Positions 51,977 through 60,547 of a DNA stretch of 64,000 bases are shown in pieces. A model generated the notes under the pieces. The model did not search any database, was not told the origin of the DNA, and worked only from the letters and a program-made list of their open reading frames with translations. Numbering within the stretch: the stretch's first letter is position 1; each line of letters begins with the position of its first letter. Origin of the DNA: an uncultured Agathobaculum sp. (GTDB lineage: Bacteria; Bacillota; Clostridia; Oscillospirales; Butyricicoccaceae); the NCBI RefSeq assembly GCF_944384765.1, contig NZ_CALWUM010000007.1, forward strand, positions 1 through 64,000, read 5' to 3'. The translations under genes and the position numbers were made by a program.

Positions 51977-52012
51977 AACACCCTGTATCCAGACGGATAC
52001 AGGGTGTTTTTT
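51977..52012 (+). terminator. terminator of tRNA-Pro
   Basis: AACACCCTGTATCC and GGATACAGGGTGTT form a 14-bp perfect stem with an AGAC loop and a T-run. Confidence 0.93.
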
Positions 52013-52129
52013 CTATTCCGGCTGGCGAAACGGGCCTGACGGGAGAAAGACAGCAGAATTGCACAAAACCGGTGCGGGAAGCCTCTTCTTTTTTATTTGG
52101 TTTGTCCGAATAATGCGCGGCTGGTTTGC

Positions 52130-52158
52130 TTTACCGATAAAGCGAATTGTGTTACAAT
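52130..52158 (+). promoter_or_regulatory. promoter of the VOC-hydrolase-aminotransferase cluster
   Basis: TTTACC and TACAAT are separated by 17 bp. It leaves an unusually long leader of about 210 nt before the first gene. Confidence 0.5.
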
Positions 52159-52372
52159 AAAAGTTGCAAAACCGACGGATGTTGTGAAGTTTTGCTGTTA
52201 TCTGACAGCCTGCGTGGCAAAGCTAGGGGGGAGCAGGCAGCGCGGCGAAACGCCGCGGCAGACAATCATCGAAGAATGGGATCGGACGGAATACTGCTTT
52301 GCCGCAGCAGCGGACAAGACGCAGTTCATTCGGGACAGCCCGAACCAGGGGTGACAGAGACGGAGGTAAAGC
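52159..52372 (+). other. long untranslated leader without a visible gene
   Basis: No convincing gene is present between this promoter and the first VOC gene. GCGCGGC/GCCGCGG (52238-52258) makes a local hairpin. I do not recognise a known riboswitch. Open frames across it lack a ribosome site and family features. Confidence 0.4.
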
Positions 52373-52846
52373 ATGATCAAATACAGACTGCCGTTGCTTG
52401 CGGTGCGGGATGTGGAAGTATCCAAACAGTTTTATCACGACCTGTTTGACCAGGAGGTCGTTCTGGATCTGGGTCAGAACGTGACTTTTTCCGGCGGCTT
52501 TGCGATCCAGGCGGATTTCGACGAGTTGACCGACGTGCCGAAATCCACCATTCTTCATCAGTCCAACAATATGGAGCTGTATTTTGACGTGGATGACTTT
52601 GATGCGTTTCTGGACAGGCTGCACGGCTTTCTCGATGTGGAGCTGGTCCATCCGCCCAAGGTGGAGAAGTGGCATCAGCGTGTTGTGCGTCTGTACGATC
52701 CGGACTGGCACATGGTTGAGGTCGGTGAGTCCCTGGAAGTGGTTGCACGCCGCCTGATGCAGGAGGGCAACACAGTGGAACAGACCGCGGAGATGATGAA
52801 TCTTCCGGTCGAATATATCAAAAAGTGCAGGAAAGGTATGGAATAG
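52373..52846 (+). CDS. VOC/glyoxalase-fold protein
   Basis: A 157-residue protein. Residues ~1-125 follow the beta-alpha-beta-beta-beta repeat of the vicinal-oxygen-chelate superfamily (PLLAVRDVEVSKQFYHDLF, ELYFDVDDFDAFLDRL, VVRLYDPDWHMVEVGE). A ~30-residue helical tail (VEQTAEMMNLPVEYIKKC) looks like a small HTH-type helix pair. Metal ligands are not certain. GGAGGTAAAGC precedes the ATG. It is the first gene of a cluster with a hydrolase and aminotransferase. Substrate unknown. Confidence 0.78.
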   Translation: MIKYRLPLLAVRDVEVSKQFYHDLFDQEVVLDLGQNVTFSGGFAIQADFDELTDVPKSTILHQSNNMELYFDVDDFDAFLDRLHGFLDVELVHPPKVEKWHQRVVRLYDPDWHMVEVGESLEVVARRLMQEGNTVEQTAEMMNLPVEYIKKCRKGME

Positions 52847-52849
52847 ATT

Positions 52850-53572
52850 ATGTTCGGTTATCAGCCGGAATATGTGAACTGCGGCGATGCGCACATCGCC
52901 TACTATGATATCGGCCGCGGCAGGCCGCTTGTCCTGCTGCACGGCAATGGAGAGGACAGCTCGTATTGGAAGGCGCAGATCCCGGAGTTTACGCGGTTTT
53001 ACCGCGTTATCGCGGTGGACAGCCGCGGGCACGGCGCATCCGAGAGCGGTACACAGGGCTTGTCGTTCGCGCTGATGGCAGAGGATCTGAAAAAGGTGCT
53101 CGATGCGCGCGGCGTGAAAAAGGCCCATATCCTCGGCTTTTCGGATGGCGGCAATCTGGCGATCAAGTTTGCGCTGACCTATCCGGAATACGTGGACAAG
53201 CTCATTCTCAACGGCGCGAATGTGGAGATGTTTAACGGCATCAAGCCACATTTCCAGCTGCCGATCTACGCGGCCTACGGCCTGCTGGCAGCGGCTGCGC
53301 ATGTCAGCCGCCGGGCTGCGCGCCGCCGCGATGTGTTTGGCCTGATGGTACGCCGCTACGGTGTGGCACTCGACGACCTGAAGCGCCTGACCATGCCGAC
53401 GCTTATCATCGTCGGCGAGCGCGATATGGTGCGCGACAGCCAGACCAGAGAGATGGCCGCGCGCATCCCGCATTGCCGCGTAGAGGTGTTCCGCGACGGG
53501 GATCATTTTGTCGCAGCAAAGCAGCCGTCCCGTTTCAACCGGACGGTCATTGAATTTTTATTTGGGAGATAA
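52850..53572 (+). CDS. alpha/beta hydrolase
   Basis: A 240-residue alpha/beta-hydrolase-fold enzyme. LLHGNGEDSSYW (~29) is the oxyanion region, SRGHGAS (~59) the cap motif, GFSDGG (~97-102) the nucleophile elbow with Ser, GERDMV (~184) holds the acid and GDHF (~213) the histidine. The triad is complete. It starts 3 bp after the VOC gene. It resembles the BioH/MenH-like group, but the ester or amide substrate cannot be assigned. Confidence 0.87.
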   Translation: MFGYQPEYVNCGDAHIAYYDIGRGRPLVLLHGNGEDSSYWKAQIPEFTRFYRVIAVDSRGHGASESGTQGLSFALMAEDLKKVLDARGVKKAHILGFSDGGNLAIKFALTYPEYVDKLILNGANVEMFNGIKPHFQLPIYAAYGLLAAAAHVSRRAARRRDVFGLMVRRYGVALDDLKRLTMPTLIIVGERDMVRDSQTREMAARIPHCRVEVFRDGDHFVAAKQPSRFNRTVIEFLFGR

Positions 53573-53579
53573 TAGAGTC

Positions 53580-54746
53580 ATGCAGTTTCTCAGAGCGGGG
53601 GAGCCCGCAGAAAGCAATATTTTCAACCGGCTGGACGAGCGCAAGCGCGCGCTGCTGAAAAGCGGAATGGATGTCATCAACCTGTCGATCGGCACGCCGG
53701 ATTTTGAGCCGGACCAGCATGTGATGCAGGCGGTCAGCCAGGCGGCGCTCGATCCTGCGCAGTATAAGTATTCGCTCAATGAAACCCGTGCGCTGCTCGA
53801 CGCGGTCGAGGACTGGTATCAGCGCCGGTATGGCGTCACCCTGGCGGACGATGAGATCATGGCTGTCTGCGGCTCGCAAGAGGGTATCGCCCATGTGTGC
53901 TTTCCGTTTGCCGGGCCGAACGACCTGATCCTCGTGCCCGACCCGGGCTATCCGATCTTTTCCTTTGGCCCGCTGATGACCGGAGCGACGGTCGCGCTGT
54001 ATCCACTCCGGCCGGAAAATAACTGGATTTTGGATTTTGCGGACATCCCGGAGGATATTGCCGACCGCGCCAAGGCGATGGTCGTGTCCTATCCGAACAA
54101 CCCGACCACCGCGGTCGCGGACCGCGCGTTCTACGAACGTCTGGTGCTTTTCGCGCGCGAGCATAATATCATTGTCATTCACGACAACGCGTATTCCGAC
54201 CTGATGCTGAACGGCAAGCAGGGCCTGTCCTTCCTGTCCATCCCGGGCGCGAAGGAGGTTGGCATCGAGTTCAACTCGCTGTCCAAAACCTATAACCTGA
54301 CCGGTATGCGTGTTTCGTTTGCGTTGGGCAACCGCGAGGTGATCAGCCGGTTCCGCGCGTTCCGCTCGCAGATCGACTACGGCATGTTCTATCCCATTCA
54401 GGCGGGCGCGGTCGCGGCGCTCACCGGCCCGCAGGAGATCGTTACACGCAACCGCGAAGGCTATATGGCCCGGCGTGACGCGCTGTGCGGCGGCCTGCGC
54501 CGTATCGGCTGGGATGTGCCAGATGCACAGGGCACCATGTTCGTCTGGGCAAAGATCCCGGAGCAATACACGTCGTCCGTGGATTTTGTGATCGAACTGA
54601 TGGAAAAGACCGGTGTTATCTGCGTGCCGGGCAGTGCGTTCGGTGCGCAGGGCGAGGGCTATGTGCGCTTTGCACTGGTCGTGCCGCCCGCGCGCATGGA
54701 AGAAGCAGTGCGCCGGATCGACGAGAGCGGCATGCTGAAAGGATGA
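53580..54746 (+). CDS. class I/II PLP-dependent aminotransferase
   Basis: A 388-residue fold-type I aminotransferase. INLSIGTPDFEPDQHV (~32), SYPNNPTTAVAD (~169) and the Schiff-base lysine in SLSKTYNLTGMR (~239) are clear. The sequence looks closest to the LL-diaminopimelate/aspartate aminotransferase-like group, including DapL-2 enzymes, so a role in lysine or aspartate metabolism is possible. ATG 53580, with GGGAG upstream, was chosen. An in-frame start 24 codons upstream lies inside the hydrolase gene. Substrate uncertain. Confidence 0.85.
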   Translation: MQFLRAGEPAESNIFNRLDERKRALLKSGMDVINLSIGTPDFEPDQHVMQAVSQAALDPAQYKYSLNETRALLDAVEDWYQRRYGVTLADDEIMAVCGSQEGIAHVCFPFAGPNDLILVPDPGYPIFSFGPLMTGATVALYPLRPENNWILDFADIPEDIADRAKAMVVSYPNNPTTAVADRAFYERLVLFAREHNIIVIHDNAYSDLMLNGKQGLSFLSIPGAKEVGIEFNSLSKTYNLTGMRVSFALGNREVISRFRAFRSQIDYGMFYPIQAGAVAALTGPQEIVTRNREGYMARRDALCGGLRRIGWDVPDAQGTMFVWAKIPEQYTSSVDFVIELMEKTGVICVPGSAFGAQGEGYVRFALVVPPARMEEAVRRIDESGMLKG

Positions 54747-54756
54747 CGATTGGCTT

Positions 54757-55140
54757 ATGATGATTGAGCATATGGCGCTGTATACGCGCGATCTGGACCG
54801 CTCGAGCGCGTTTTATCAGACCTATTTGGACGGAACAGAGGACAAGCAGTATGAAAACCCGCAGACCGGCCTGAAAACCCGGTTTATCTCCTTTGCAGAC
54901 GGCGCGCGGCTTGAGCTGATGACGCGCCCGGATCTGGAGGACGGCGAGAGATCGCGTCTGTGGACAGGCTGGGCGCATCTCGCGTTTAAGGCCGGCACCC
55001 GTGAAAATGTGGACGCGCTGACCGAACGCCTGCGGGCGGACGGCTATGAGATCGTCAGCGGCCCGCGCGTGACAGGGGACGGATATTATGAGAGCTGTGT
55101 GCTCGATCCGGACGGCAATATGATTGAGATTACCGCATAA
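54757..55140 (+). CDS. VOC family protein (GloA-like)
   Basis: A 127-residue single-domain glyoxalase-I-like protein. The four metal-ligand positions look intact: His in IEHMAL, Glu in RLELM, His in WAHLAF and Glu in MIEITA. The pattern [17 protein letters not shown] begins the first module. It may detoxify methylglyoxal adducts or act on another small substrate. It follows the aminotransferase by 10 bp and precedes exonuclease III by 10 bp. Confidence 0.83.
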   Translation: MMIEHMALYTRDLDRSSAFYQTYLDGTEDKQYENPQTGLKTRFISFADGARLELMTRPDLEDGERSRLWTGWAHLAFKAGTRENVDALTERLRADGYEIVSGPRVTGDGYYESCVLDPDGNMIEITA

Positions 55141-55150
55141 AGGAGCACAA

Positions 55151-55900
55151 ATGAAGCTGATTTCTTGGAATGTAAACGGCCTACGCGCCTGCGTGGGCAA
55201 GGGCTTTTTTGATTTCCTCGCTGCCGAGCAGCCGGATATGATGTGCCTGCAGGAGACCAAGCTGCAGCCTGAACAGGCGCCGCAGATCGAGGGCTACTAT
55301 GAATATTGGAACTCGGCGGAGAAAAAGGGCTATTCGGGTGTGGCGCTGTTTTCCAAGACCGAGCCGCAGCATGTGACTTATGGTCTTGGTATCGACGAGC
55401 ACGACCACGAGGGACGCGTGATCACCGCAGACTACGGGGATTTTTACCTGGTCACGGTTTACACGCCCAATTCGCAGGACGAACTGAAACGCCTGGACTA
55501 CCGTATGCATTGGGAGGATGATTTCCGCGCCTATCTGAAAAAGCTGGATGCGGAAAAGCCGGTCATCGTCTGCGGGGACATGAACGTCGCGCATCGCGAA
55601 ATTGACCTGAAAAACCCCAAGACCAACCGCCGCAACGCGGGTTTTACGGACGAAGAGCGTGGCAAGATGACCGAGCTGCTGGGTGCGGGCTTTACTGACA
55701 CCTTCCGTCATTTCTACCCCGACCTCGAGGGTGTTTACTCCTGGTGGAGCTACCGCTTCAAGGCGCGCGAGAAGAACGCGGGCTGGCGTATCGACTATTT
55801 TCTCGTGTCCGACCGGTTCATTGACCGCGTCAAGGACGCGCGCATCCTGACCGACGTATACGGCTCGGATCATTGCCCGGTGCTGATCGAGGTGGAGTAA
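55151..55900 (+). CDS. exodeoxyribonuclease III / AP endonuclease
   Basis: A 249-residue base-excision-repair nuclease of the ExoA/Xth family. It cuts 5' to abasic sites and degrades duplex DNA 3' to 5'. Catalytic motifs are SWNVNGLRA (~5), LQETK (~35), Y-x-x-N-x-Q-DE (~104), GDMNVAH (~140), W-x-YRF (~198) and DHCPV at the end. Length is standard. AAAGGAG precedes the ATG. It is part of the same close-packed run, without functional relation to its neighbours. Confidence 0.95.
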   Translation: MKLISWNVNGLRACVGKGFFDFLAAEQPDMMCLQETKLQPEQAPQIEGYYEYWNSAEKKGYSGVALFSKTEPQHVTYGLGIDEHDHEGRVITADYGDFYLVTVYTPNSQDELKRLDYRMHWEDDFRAYLKKLDAEKPVIVCGDMNVAHREIDLKNPKTNRRNAGFTDEERGKMTELLGAGFTDTFRHFYPDLEGVYSWWSYRFKAREKNAGWRIDYFLVSDRFIDRVKDARILTDVYGSDHCPVLIEVE

Positions 55901-55904
55901 ACCG

Positions 55905-56267
55905 ATGGACGAAAACGAGCTGCCGTATTTCCCGTTCCTGCCTGACCCGTGGGCGGATGCGGCGGAGGATGACGGCTTTCCTGCGCGTCCCGACCTGGAG
56001 CCGGTGCAGGAGCAGGAAGCATGCGTATGGGAACAGCCGGATATCCTGACCGAACCGTGCCCGTGCTGCGGCGCGGATATTCCGGAAAATCCGTTTCCAG
56101 GCTATATCTGCCCGATGTGCTGGTGGAAAATCGATCCGTTTGCAGCGGACGAGGATGCGCCGAGCGACCAGAACCATGGTTTGTCGCTGGCGGAGGCGCG
56201 GCTCAACTTCCGCGTGTTCGGTATCTGTGATCCCTGGCTGAAGCGGGACGCAGACGAAACAGAATAA
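55905..56267 (+). CDS. CPCC family cysteine-rich protein
   Basis: A 120-residue acidic protein. CPCCGADIPENPFPGYICPMCWWKID (in two parts, ~46-71) is a four-cysteine zinc-ribbon-like site of the CPCC family, followed by the conserved GLSLAEARLNFRVFGICD tail. The N-terminal ~45 residues are low-complexity and acidic. Family members are uncharacterised and some occur near toxin-immunity genes. Here it is the last gene of a metabolic run, 4 bp after exonuclease III. Function unknown. Confidence 0.8.
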   Translation: MDENELPYFPFLPDPWADAAEDDGFPARPDLEPVQEQEACVWEQPDILTEPCPCCGADIPENPFPGYICPMCWWKIDPFAADEDAPSDQNHGLSLAEARLNFRVFGICDPWLKRDADETE

Positions 56268-56318
56268 AAAACGGCTTCGGATGCCTGCAACGCAATCCGA
56301 AGCCGTTTTCTTTTTTTC
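56268..56318. terminator. bidirectional terminator between the CPCC and AEC genes
   Basis: AAAACGGCTTCGGAT and ATCCGAAGCCGTTTT form a 15-bp perfect stem with a 12-nt loop, followed by a long T-run on the plus strand. Confidence 0.93.
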
Positions 56319-57254
56319 TTATCCGCCGAGTAGGCCGGTCAGCGCAATCAGACCGGGAATGGTGATCGCGGAGAGAATAGTCGAAACCGCGACCGCGCGG
56401 GTGGAGAACAGATAATCCGTGCCGTACACCTGGCCGAACATCGAGCAGGCCATGGCAACCGGCGCCGCGGCGCTGATCAGCATGGTGTTGCGCAGCGTGC
56501 TGTCGAGCGGCAGCAGCAGGAAAATAACCAGCGTGATGAGCGGCAGGATGAGCAGGCGGAGCGCGGTGACAAAGTAAACCTGTTTGTCGCGGAAGCAGGA
56601 GCGCAGGTCGCACTGCGCCAGAAACGCGCCCAGAATGATCATGGCGACCGGGGTGTTGAGTGAGGCCAGATAAGATACACAGGTCGCGGGGATCTCCGGC
56701 AGGTTGAGCGGCGTGAGGAAGAAAATCAGGCCGATGACAAGCGACACCGTGCCCGGGTTGATCAGCGCATTGCGGATCTTCTGCGCGCGCGGGGTGTCCG
56801 GGCACAGCTGCGCCACGCCGTAGCTCCACAGCAGTACATTGTTGACCGCGATGAACGCCGAGCCGAGGAACAGGCCGTAAGAGCCGTATAGCGCATCCAG
56901 CAGTGGCAGCGCCATAAAGCCGCAGTTGGTGAACACCACACACATCCGCTTGTCGCCGTAGTTCGTGTGCTTGCTGCCGGCGCGGAACAGGATGTGACTG
57001 ACCACGATCGAAAGCCCCATAGCCAGCACCGCGCAGCCCGCGGCCGCAAGCAGGCTCATGCCCAGCGCGGGGTCAAACTCGCGCTGAAAGGAATCGATGA
57101 TCACGCAGGGCGCAACGATGCGCGTCAGGATCAGCGACATCTGGCCGGCGCCGTCATTGCTGAGATATTTCAGCCGGAAGCAGACATAGCCCACCGCCAT
57201 CAGCAGAAACATCACAATGATTTGAGATACCAAAATCTCTATATTTTCCAGCAA
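56319..57254 (-). CDS. AEC family transporter (auxin efflux carrier-like)
   Basis: A 311-residue membrane protein with ten predicted helices in two five-helix halves. VFTNCGFMALPLLDALYG (~107) and the NTPVAMIILGAFLA segment (~201) are the crossover motifs typical of AEC proteins, which in bacteria transport malate, lactate or other carboxylates. The start has a GGAGG eight bases upstream. It is a single-gene unit with a promoter at 57284-57313. Confidence 0.9.
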   Translation of the reverse strand: MLENIEILVSQIIVMFLLMAVGYVCFRLKYLSNDGAGQMSLILTRIVAPCVIIDSFQREFDPALGMSLLAAAGCAVLAMGLSIVVSHILFRAGSKHTNYGDKRMCVVFTNCGFMALPLLDALYGSYGLFLGSAFIAVNNVLLWSYGVAQLCPDTPRAQKIRNALINPGTVSLVIGLIFFLTPLNLPEIPATCVSYLASLNTPVAMIILGAFLAQCDLRSCFRDKQVYFVTALRLLILPLITLVIFLLLPLDSTLRNTMLISAAAPVAMACSMFGQVYGTDYLFSTRAVAVSTILSAITIPGLIALTGLLGG

Positions 57255-57283
57255 AATATAACCCTCCCATTTCCAACCTTATA

Positions 57284-57313
57284 ATAATAGAACACGCTGC
57301 GGCGATTTGTCAA
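57284..57313 (-). promoter_or_regulatory. sigma-A promoter of the AEC gene
   Basis: On the minus strand consensus TTGACA and TATTAT are separated by 18 bp, about 30 bp upstream of the ATG. Confidence 0.7.
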
Positions 57314-57365
57314 TGCAAATGGCATGATTTCCAAGCGGCGGGCATAGGATGGGGCGAAAGGGTGA

Positions 57366-58502
57366 ATGGCTGTGAAAAAAGTGATCTGCGCCGTTTGTCT
57401 GGGTGCAACGCTGCTGGTGCGGGCCGCTGCACTGCCGGCAATGGGGGAACTGAATGCAAAATCCGCCGCGCTGTATGCGGCAAACGGGCAGGAGCTGTTC
57501 AGCTACCATGCGGATGAACAGCTGCAGCCTGCCTCGGTGACCAAGATCATGACCCTGCTGCTTGTCATGGAAGCACTTGACCGCGGCGAGGTGACGCTTG
57601 ACACCATGATTACCGGCAGCGAGTATGCCTGCTCAATGGGCGGCACGCAGATCTGGCTGGAGCCGGGCGAACAGCTGACGCTCGACGAGATGCTCAAAGC
57701 GATTGCGGTCGGCTCGGCAAACGACTGCGCGGTCGCTGTGGCAGAGCATCTGGCGGGCACGGAAGCAGCGTTCGTCGAGCGGATGAACGAGCGCGCAGCC
57801 GAACTCGGCTGCACGGGTACGACCTTTATCAATGCCAACGGCCTGGATGGGATCGGCGAGAAAACCCTGACCACCGCGCACGATATTGCACTGATCTCAT
57901 GCGAGCTGCTCCGGCATCCCAAGATTCTGGATTACACCGGTATTTGGATGGACAGCATTCGCGGCGGCACATTTTCGCTTGCCAATACCAACAAGATGCT
58001 CAAAAGCTATCCGGGCCTGACCGGTCTCAAGACCGGATATATCGCTGAGGCGGGCTACTGTATTTCCGCCAGCGCCGAGCGGGATGGCCTGAGCCTGGTT
58101 GCAGTGGTCATGGCTGCCCCGACCAAGGAGACACGCATGGCAGATGCGGCGGCGCTGCTCAATTATGGATTTGCAAACTTTGCAGCCTATACGCCGCCGG
58201 AGGATATCCTCGCGCCGGTTCCAGTCAAACTGGGACGCGCGAAAAGCGTGGTGCCGGTGATAACGGGCGATGCGTCCGTTCTGGTGGAGAAGGCGCAGGC
58301 AGAGGCGCTCGAAACGCATTTGGAGCTGCCAGCATCCCTCACCGCGCCCGTGCAGGCCGGACAGGAGATTGGTACCCTGACTGTGACAAGCGGCGGGACG
58401 ACCATCCTGCAGGTGCCGCTGACCGCGGCAGAGGATGTACCTGCGGTGACAATACCCGATCTGTTTCTGCAAATACTGCACAGCCTGACAAGCGATCCGT
58501 GA
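57366..58502 (+). CDS. D-alanyl-D-alanine carboxypeptidase (DacF/DacA type)
   Basis: A 378-residue penicillin-binding protein that trims the terminal D-Ala of peptidoglycan pentapeptides. A signal peptide (~1-25) is followed by the serine-protease-like fold with SVTK (~57-60, nucleophile Ser), SAN in GSANDC (~119) and KTG in LKTGYI (~221). A C-terminal beta domain (PBP5_C-like) and a short hydrophobic end follow. The ATG has a weak AAAGGG upstream; GTG two codons later is also possible. Such enzymes act during growth or sporulation; which applies here is open. Confidence 0.92.
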   Translation: MAVKKVICAVCLGATLLVRAAALPAMGELNAKSAALYAANGQELFSYHADEQLQPASVTKIMTLLLVMEALDRGEVTLDTMITGSEYACSMGGTQIWLEPGEQLTLDEMLKAIAVGSANDCAVAVAEHLAGTEAAFVERMNERAAELGCTGTTFINANGLDGIGEKTLTTAHDIALISCELLRHPKILDYTGIWMDSIRGGTFSLANTNKMLKSYPGLTGLKTGYIAEAGYCISASAERDGLSLVAVVMAAPTKETRMADAAALLNYGFANFAAYTPPEDILAPVPVKLGRAKSVVPVITGDASVLVEKAQAEALETHLELPASLTAPVQAGQEIGTLTVTSGGTTILQVPLTAAEDVPAVTIPDLFLQILHSLTSDP

Positions 58503-58648
58503 TAAAAGTTCAGAAAACAAAACATATCCCAGGAATAATGTAGTAATATTGTGAGAAAAGTTTGGGAAAATCGTTAAAAGGATGACGTTGCGGCAGGTAA
58601 ATCCTTCCGATGTGCCGACACATTGACGAAAAAGTTTACAAATCAGTC

Positions 58649-58677
58649 TTGTGGTTTTGGGTAAGTTGTGTTACACT
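58649..58677 (+). promoter_or_regulatory. promoter of the small P-loop gene
   Basis: TTGTGG and TACACT are separated by 17 bp, ending 34 bp upstream of the start codon. The preceding ~145 bp contain no gene. Confidence 0.55.
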
Positions 58678-58711
58678 AAAAACAACCTCAAAGGTTGGGA
58701 GGATATAAACT

Positions 58712-59122
58712 ATGGTAAAACTCATTGTTGGCGGCACCGGCTCTGGCAAGACCAAGGAGATCGTTGACCAGGTCAACGCCGCAGTTCAGGAAGAAAAAGG
58801 TAGCGTCGTTTGCATCTCGCGCGGCAACAAGCTGACTTTTGATATTTCGCATGATGCGCGCCTGATCGATGCGACCGCTTATCCGATCAAGGATTATGAC
58901 AGCCTGCTCGGCTTTGTGTGCGGTATCCATGCGGGCAACTACGATATCACCCGTGTGTTTATCGACAGCCTGTATAAGATCGCCGGCGTGAAGGATGTTG
59001 CGCAGGCGGAAGCGTTTCTGAACAATCTGGAAGCGTTCTCCAATCAGCACAGCGTCAATTTCACAGTCGCGATGAGCGAAGATGCTTCCGCAATCACCGA
59101 GGGCATGAAGCGTTTCCTGTAA
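58712..59122 (+). CDS. small P-loop ATP-binding protein of unknown function
   Basis: A 136-residue protein beginning with a complete Walker A motif, LIVGGTGSGKTKEI (~4-17). A plausible Walker B strand follows (ITRVFIDSLYK, ~80-90). It is too short for PilT or other motor ATPases; the rest is an ordinary alpha/beta pattern without Zn sites or membrane segments. GGGAGG precedes the ATG, with its own promoter and a strong terminator. It looks like a single-gene, well-expressed unit. I cannot assign a function. Confidence 0.75.
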   Translation: MVKLIVGGTGSGKTKEIVDQVNAAVQEEKGSVVCISRGNKLTFDISHDARLIDATAYPIKDYDSLLGFVCGIHAGNYDITRVFIDSLYKIAGVKDVAQAEAFLNNLEAFSNQHSVNFTVAMSEDASAITEGMKRFL

Positions 59123-59170
59123 TCGGAAATACTTAATGCGCGGATGATGCGTTTGATCTGAACCGAAAAA

Positions 59171-59197
59171 AGCAGCGAGTTACTCGCTGCTTTTTTT
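59171..59197 (+). terminator. terminator of the small P-loop gene
   Basis: AGCAGCGAG and CTCGCTGCT form a 9-bp perfect stem with a TTA loop and a T7 run. It is directly followed by the group II intron remnant. Confidence 0.92.
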
Positions 59198-59204
59198 GTA
59201 TGTG

Positions 59205-59346
59205 GTGCGCCTAGGCATAGCGCAGTTTTAACGGGTAAAAGTCCCGTCACGGGCAATTACTGCCAAGTGTAGCGCCGTATACCTGATCGGTACGTGCGGT
59301 GCAACGGGAGGGGGGAGGATAGCCTCACGGCTATCCAAACTCTACC
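59205..59346 (+). mobile_element. miniature, internally deleted group II intron
   Basis: The segment begins GTGCGCC, the canonical group II 5' end. A domain I-like stretch follows (ACGGGTAAAAGTCCCGT and the CCAAGTGTAGC region). It then jumps directly to a domain V-like helix (GCCGTATACC...GGTACGTGCGGT) and a domain VI hairpin (GGATAGCC/GGCTATCC) ending CTCTACCTT. Domains II-IV and the reverse transcriptase are missing. Insertion just after an intrinsic terminator is the habit of group IIC introns. The 3' boundary is approximate. It cannot be an active intron by itself. Confidence 0.7.
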
Positions 59347-59386
59347 TTATTTATATAATGAAGAAACCGGTTTGCCGGCGGTCGCA

Positions 59387-60364
59387 TCACCGCGGTGGAT
59401 AAGCGAAATCCGGAAAATACTTTTGGACAAATGGGATGTCGGACACGGTGAACGTCCGTCCGTTCAGGTAGGACAGCGCGCCCGCGTCGCCTGCAAAGCG
59501 GAAGGTGAGCTTGTAGGCGTACAGTGCTTGTCCGGTCTCGCCATAGGGGCGGTTTAATTCGTTGGTGCCGTATTTGCCGTCGCCCAGCAGCGGACAGCCG
59601 ATGGACGCCATGTGCGCGCGGATCTGGTGTGTGCGTCCGGTGAGCAGCTCGCACTCGACGAGAGACAGCCTGCCTTTGGTGGCCAGCGTGCGGTAGCGGG
59701 TGCGCGCGGTTTTCGCGCCGGGCACGCGCGTGCGGTGCAGCGTGACCTGCTTGCGTTTTTCGTCGCGGCGCAGGAAGTTCTCAATCAGCCCTTCGGGCGG
59801 ATGCGGCCTGCCGTGGACAATGCACAGATAGCGTTTCTCCAGCTCGCGGTCCTTGATCTTGTCATTTAATATGCGCAGCGCTTCAGCGGTTTTGGCTGCG
59901 ATGACGATGCCGCCTGTGTTGCGGTCGATGCGGTTGCACAGCGCAGGCGCGAACGAGGCTGCGTCCTCCGGGTCCCATGCGCCGGACTGATACAGATAGG
60001 CCTGAATGTGCGCGATCAGGGTGTCCGCGTCGCCGCGCTCGTCCGCATGGACAACCATGCCGGGCGCCTTGTCCGCCAGCAGGATATTGGAATCCTCGTA
60101 GACGATGCGTACCTGCGGATGCGTGATGCGGCGGAAAGCATCCTCCTCGCGCGGGGCTTCAAAGTATTCGTCGTTCAGATAAAGCTGGACGCTGTCGCCC
60201 TCGGCGAGACGGTAAGCGGCCTCGGTGCGTTTGCCGTTTACCTTGATGCGCTTGAGGCGCAGGTATTTGTGCATCATGCCGCCGGGGAGACGCGGCACGG
60301 CCTTTTCCAGAAACTTGTTCAGGCGTTGCCCGCTGTCGTTTTTTGTGATATAATATTCTCTCAA
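59387..60364 (-). CDS. RluA family pseudouridine synthase
   Basis: A 325-residue RNA-modifying enzyme. An N-terminal S4 RNA-binding domain (~10-60: RLNKFLEKAV...RLKRIKVNGKR) precedes the RluA catalytic domain with the aspartate in CNRIDRNTGGIV (~143) and the LLTGRTHQIRAH segment (~240). It isomerises uridines in 23S rRNA or tRNA; the RluC/RluD-like target is not certain. It starts with TTG after AAAGGAA. Longer upstream frames overlap the divergent yceD promoter. Confidence 0.9.
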   Translation of the reverse strand: MREYYITKNDSGQRLNKFLEKAVPRLPGGMMHKYLRLKRIKVNGKRTEAAYRLAEGDSVQLYLNDEYFEAPREEDAFRRITHPQVRIVYEDSNILLADKAPGMVVHADERGDADTLIAHIQAYLYQSGAWDPEDAASFAPALCNRIDRNTGGIVIAAKTAEALRILNDKIKDRELEKRYLCIVHGRPHPPEGLIENFLRRDEKRKQVTLHRTRVPGAKTARTRYRTLATKGRLSLVECELLTGRTHQIRAHMASIGCPLLGDGKYGTNELNRPYGETGQALYAYKLTFRFAGDAGALSYLNGRTFTVSDIPFVQKYFPDFAYPPR

Positions 60365-60493
60365 GGTATGGGTTCCTTTTCTTTCTCGTGTTTTTTTCGT
60401 GCTTCCAGTATACCGTATTTCCGGCAGAAAGGGAAGGGGAAAGCGAAGGTGCTCCAACCGCGCCGGAAAATGCGAAATCGGTGCATTTTTTGG

Positions 60494-60523
60494 TTGACAA
60501 AGCCTGATTACTTGTAGTATACT
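60494..60523 (+). promoter_or_regulatory. sigma-A promoter of the yceD-rpmF operon
   Basis: Consensus TTGACA and TATACT are separated by 18 bp, ending only 24 bp upstream of the yceD ATG, so the leader is very short. Confidence 0.8.
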
Positions 60524-60547
60524 ATCTTAGTACCATGTGAGGTTGAC

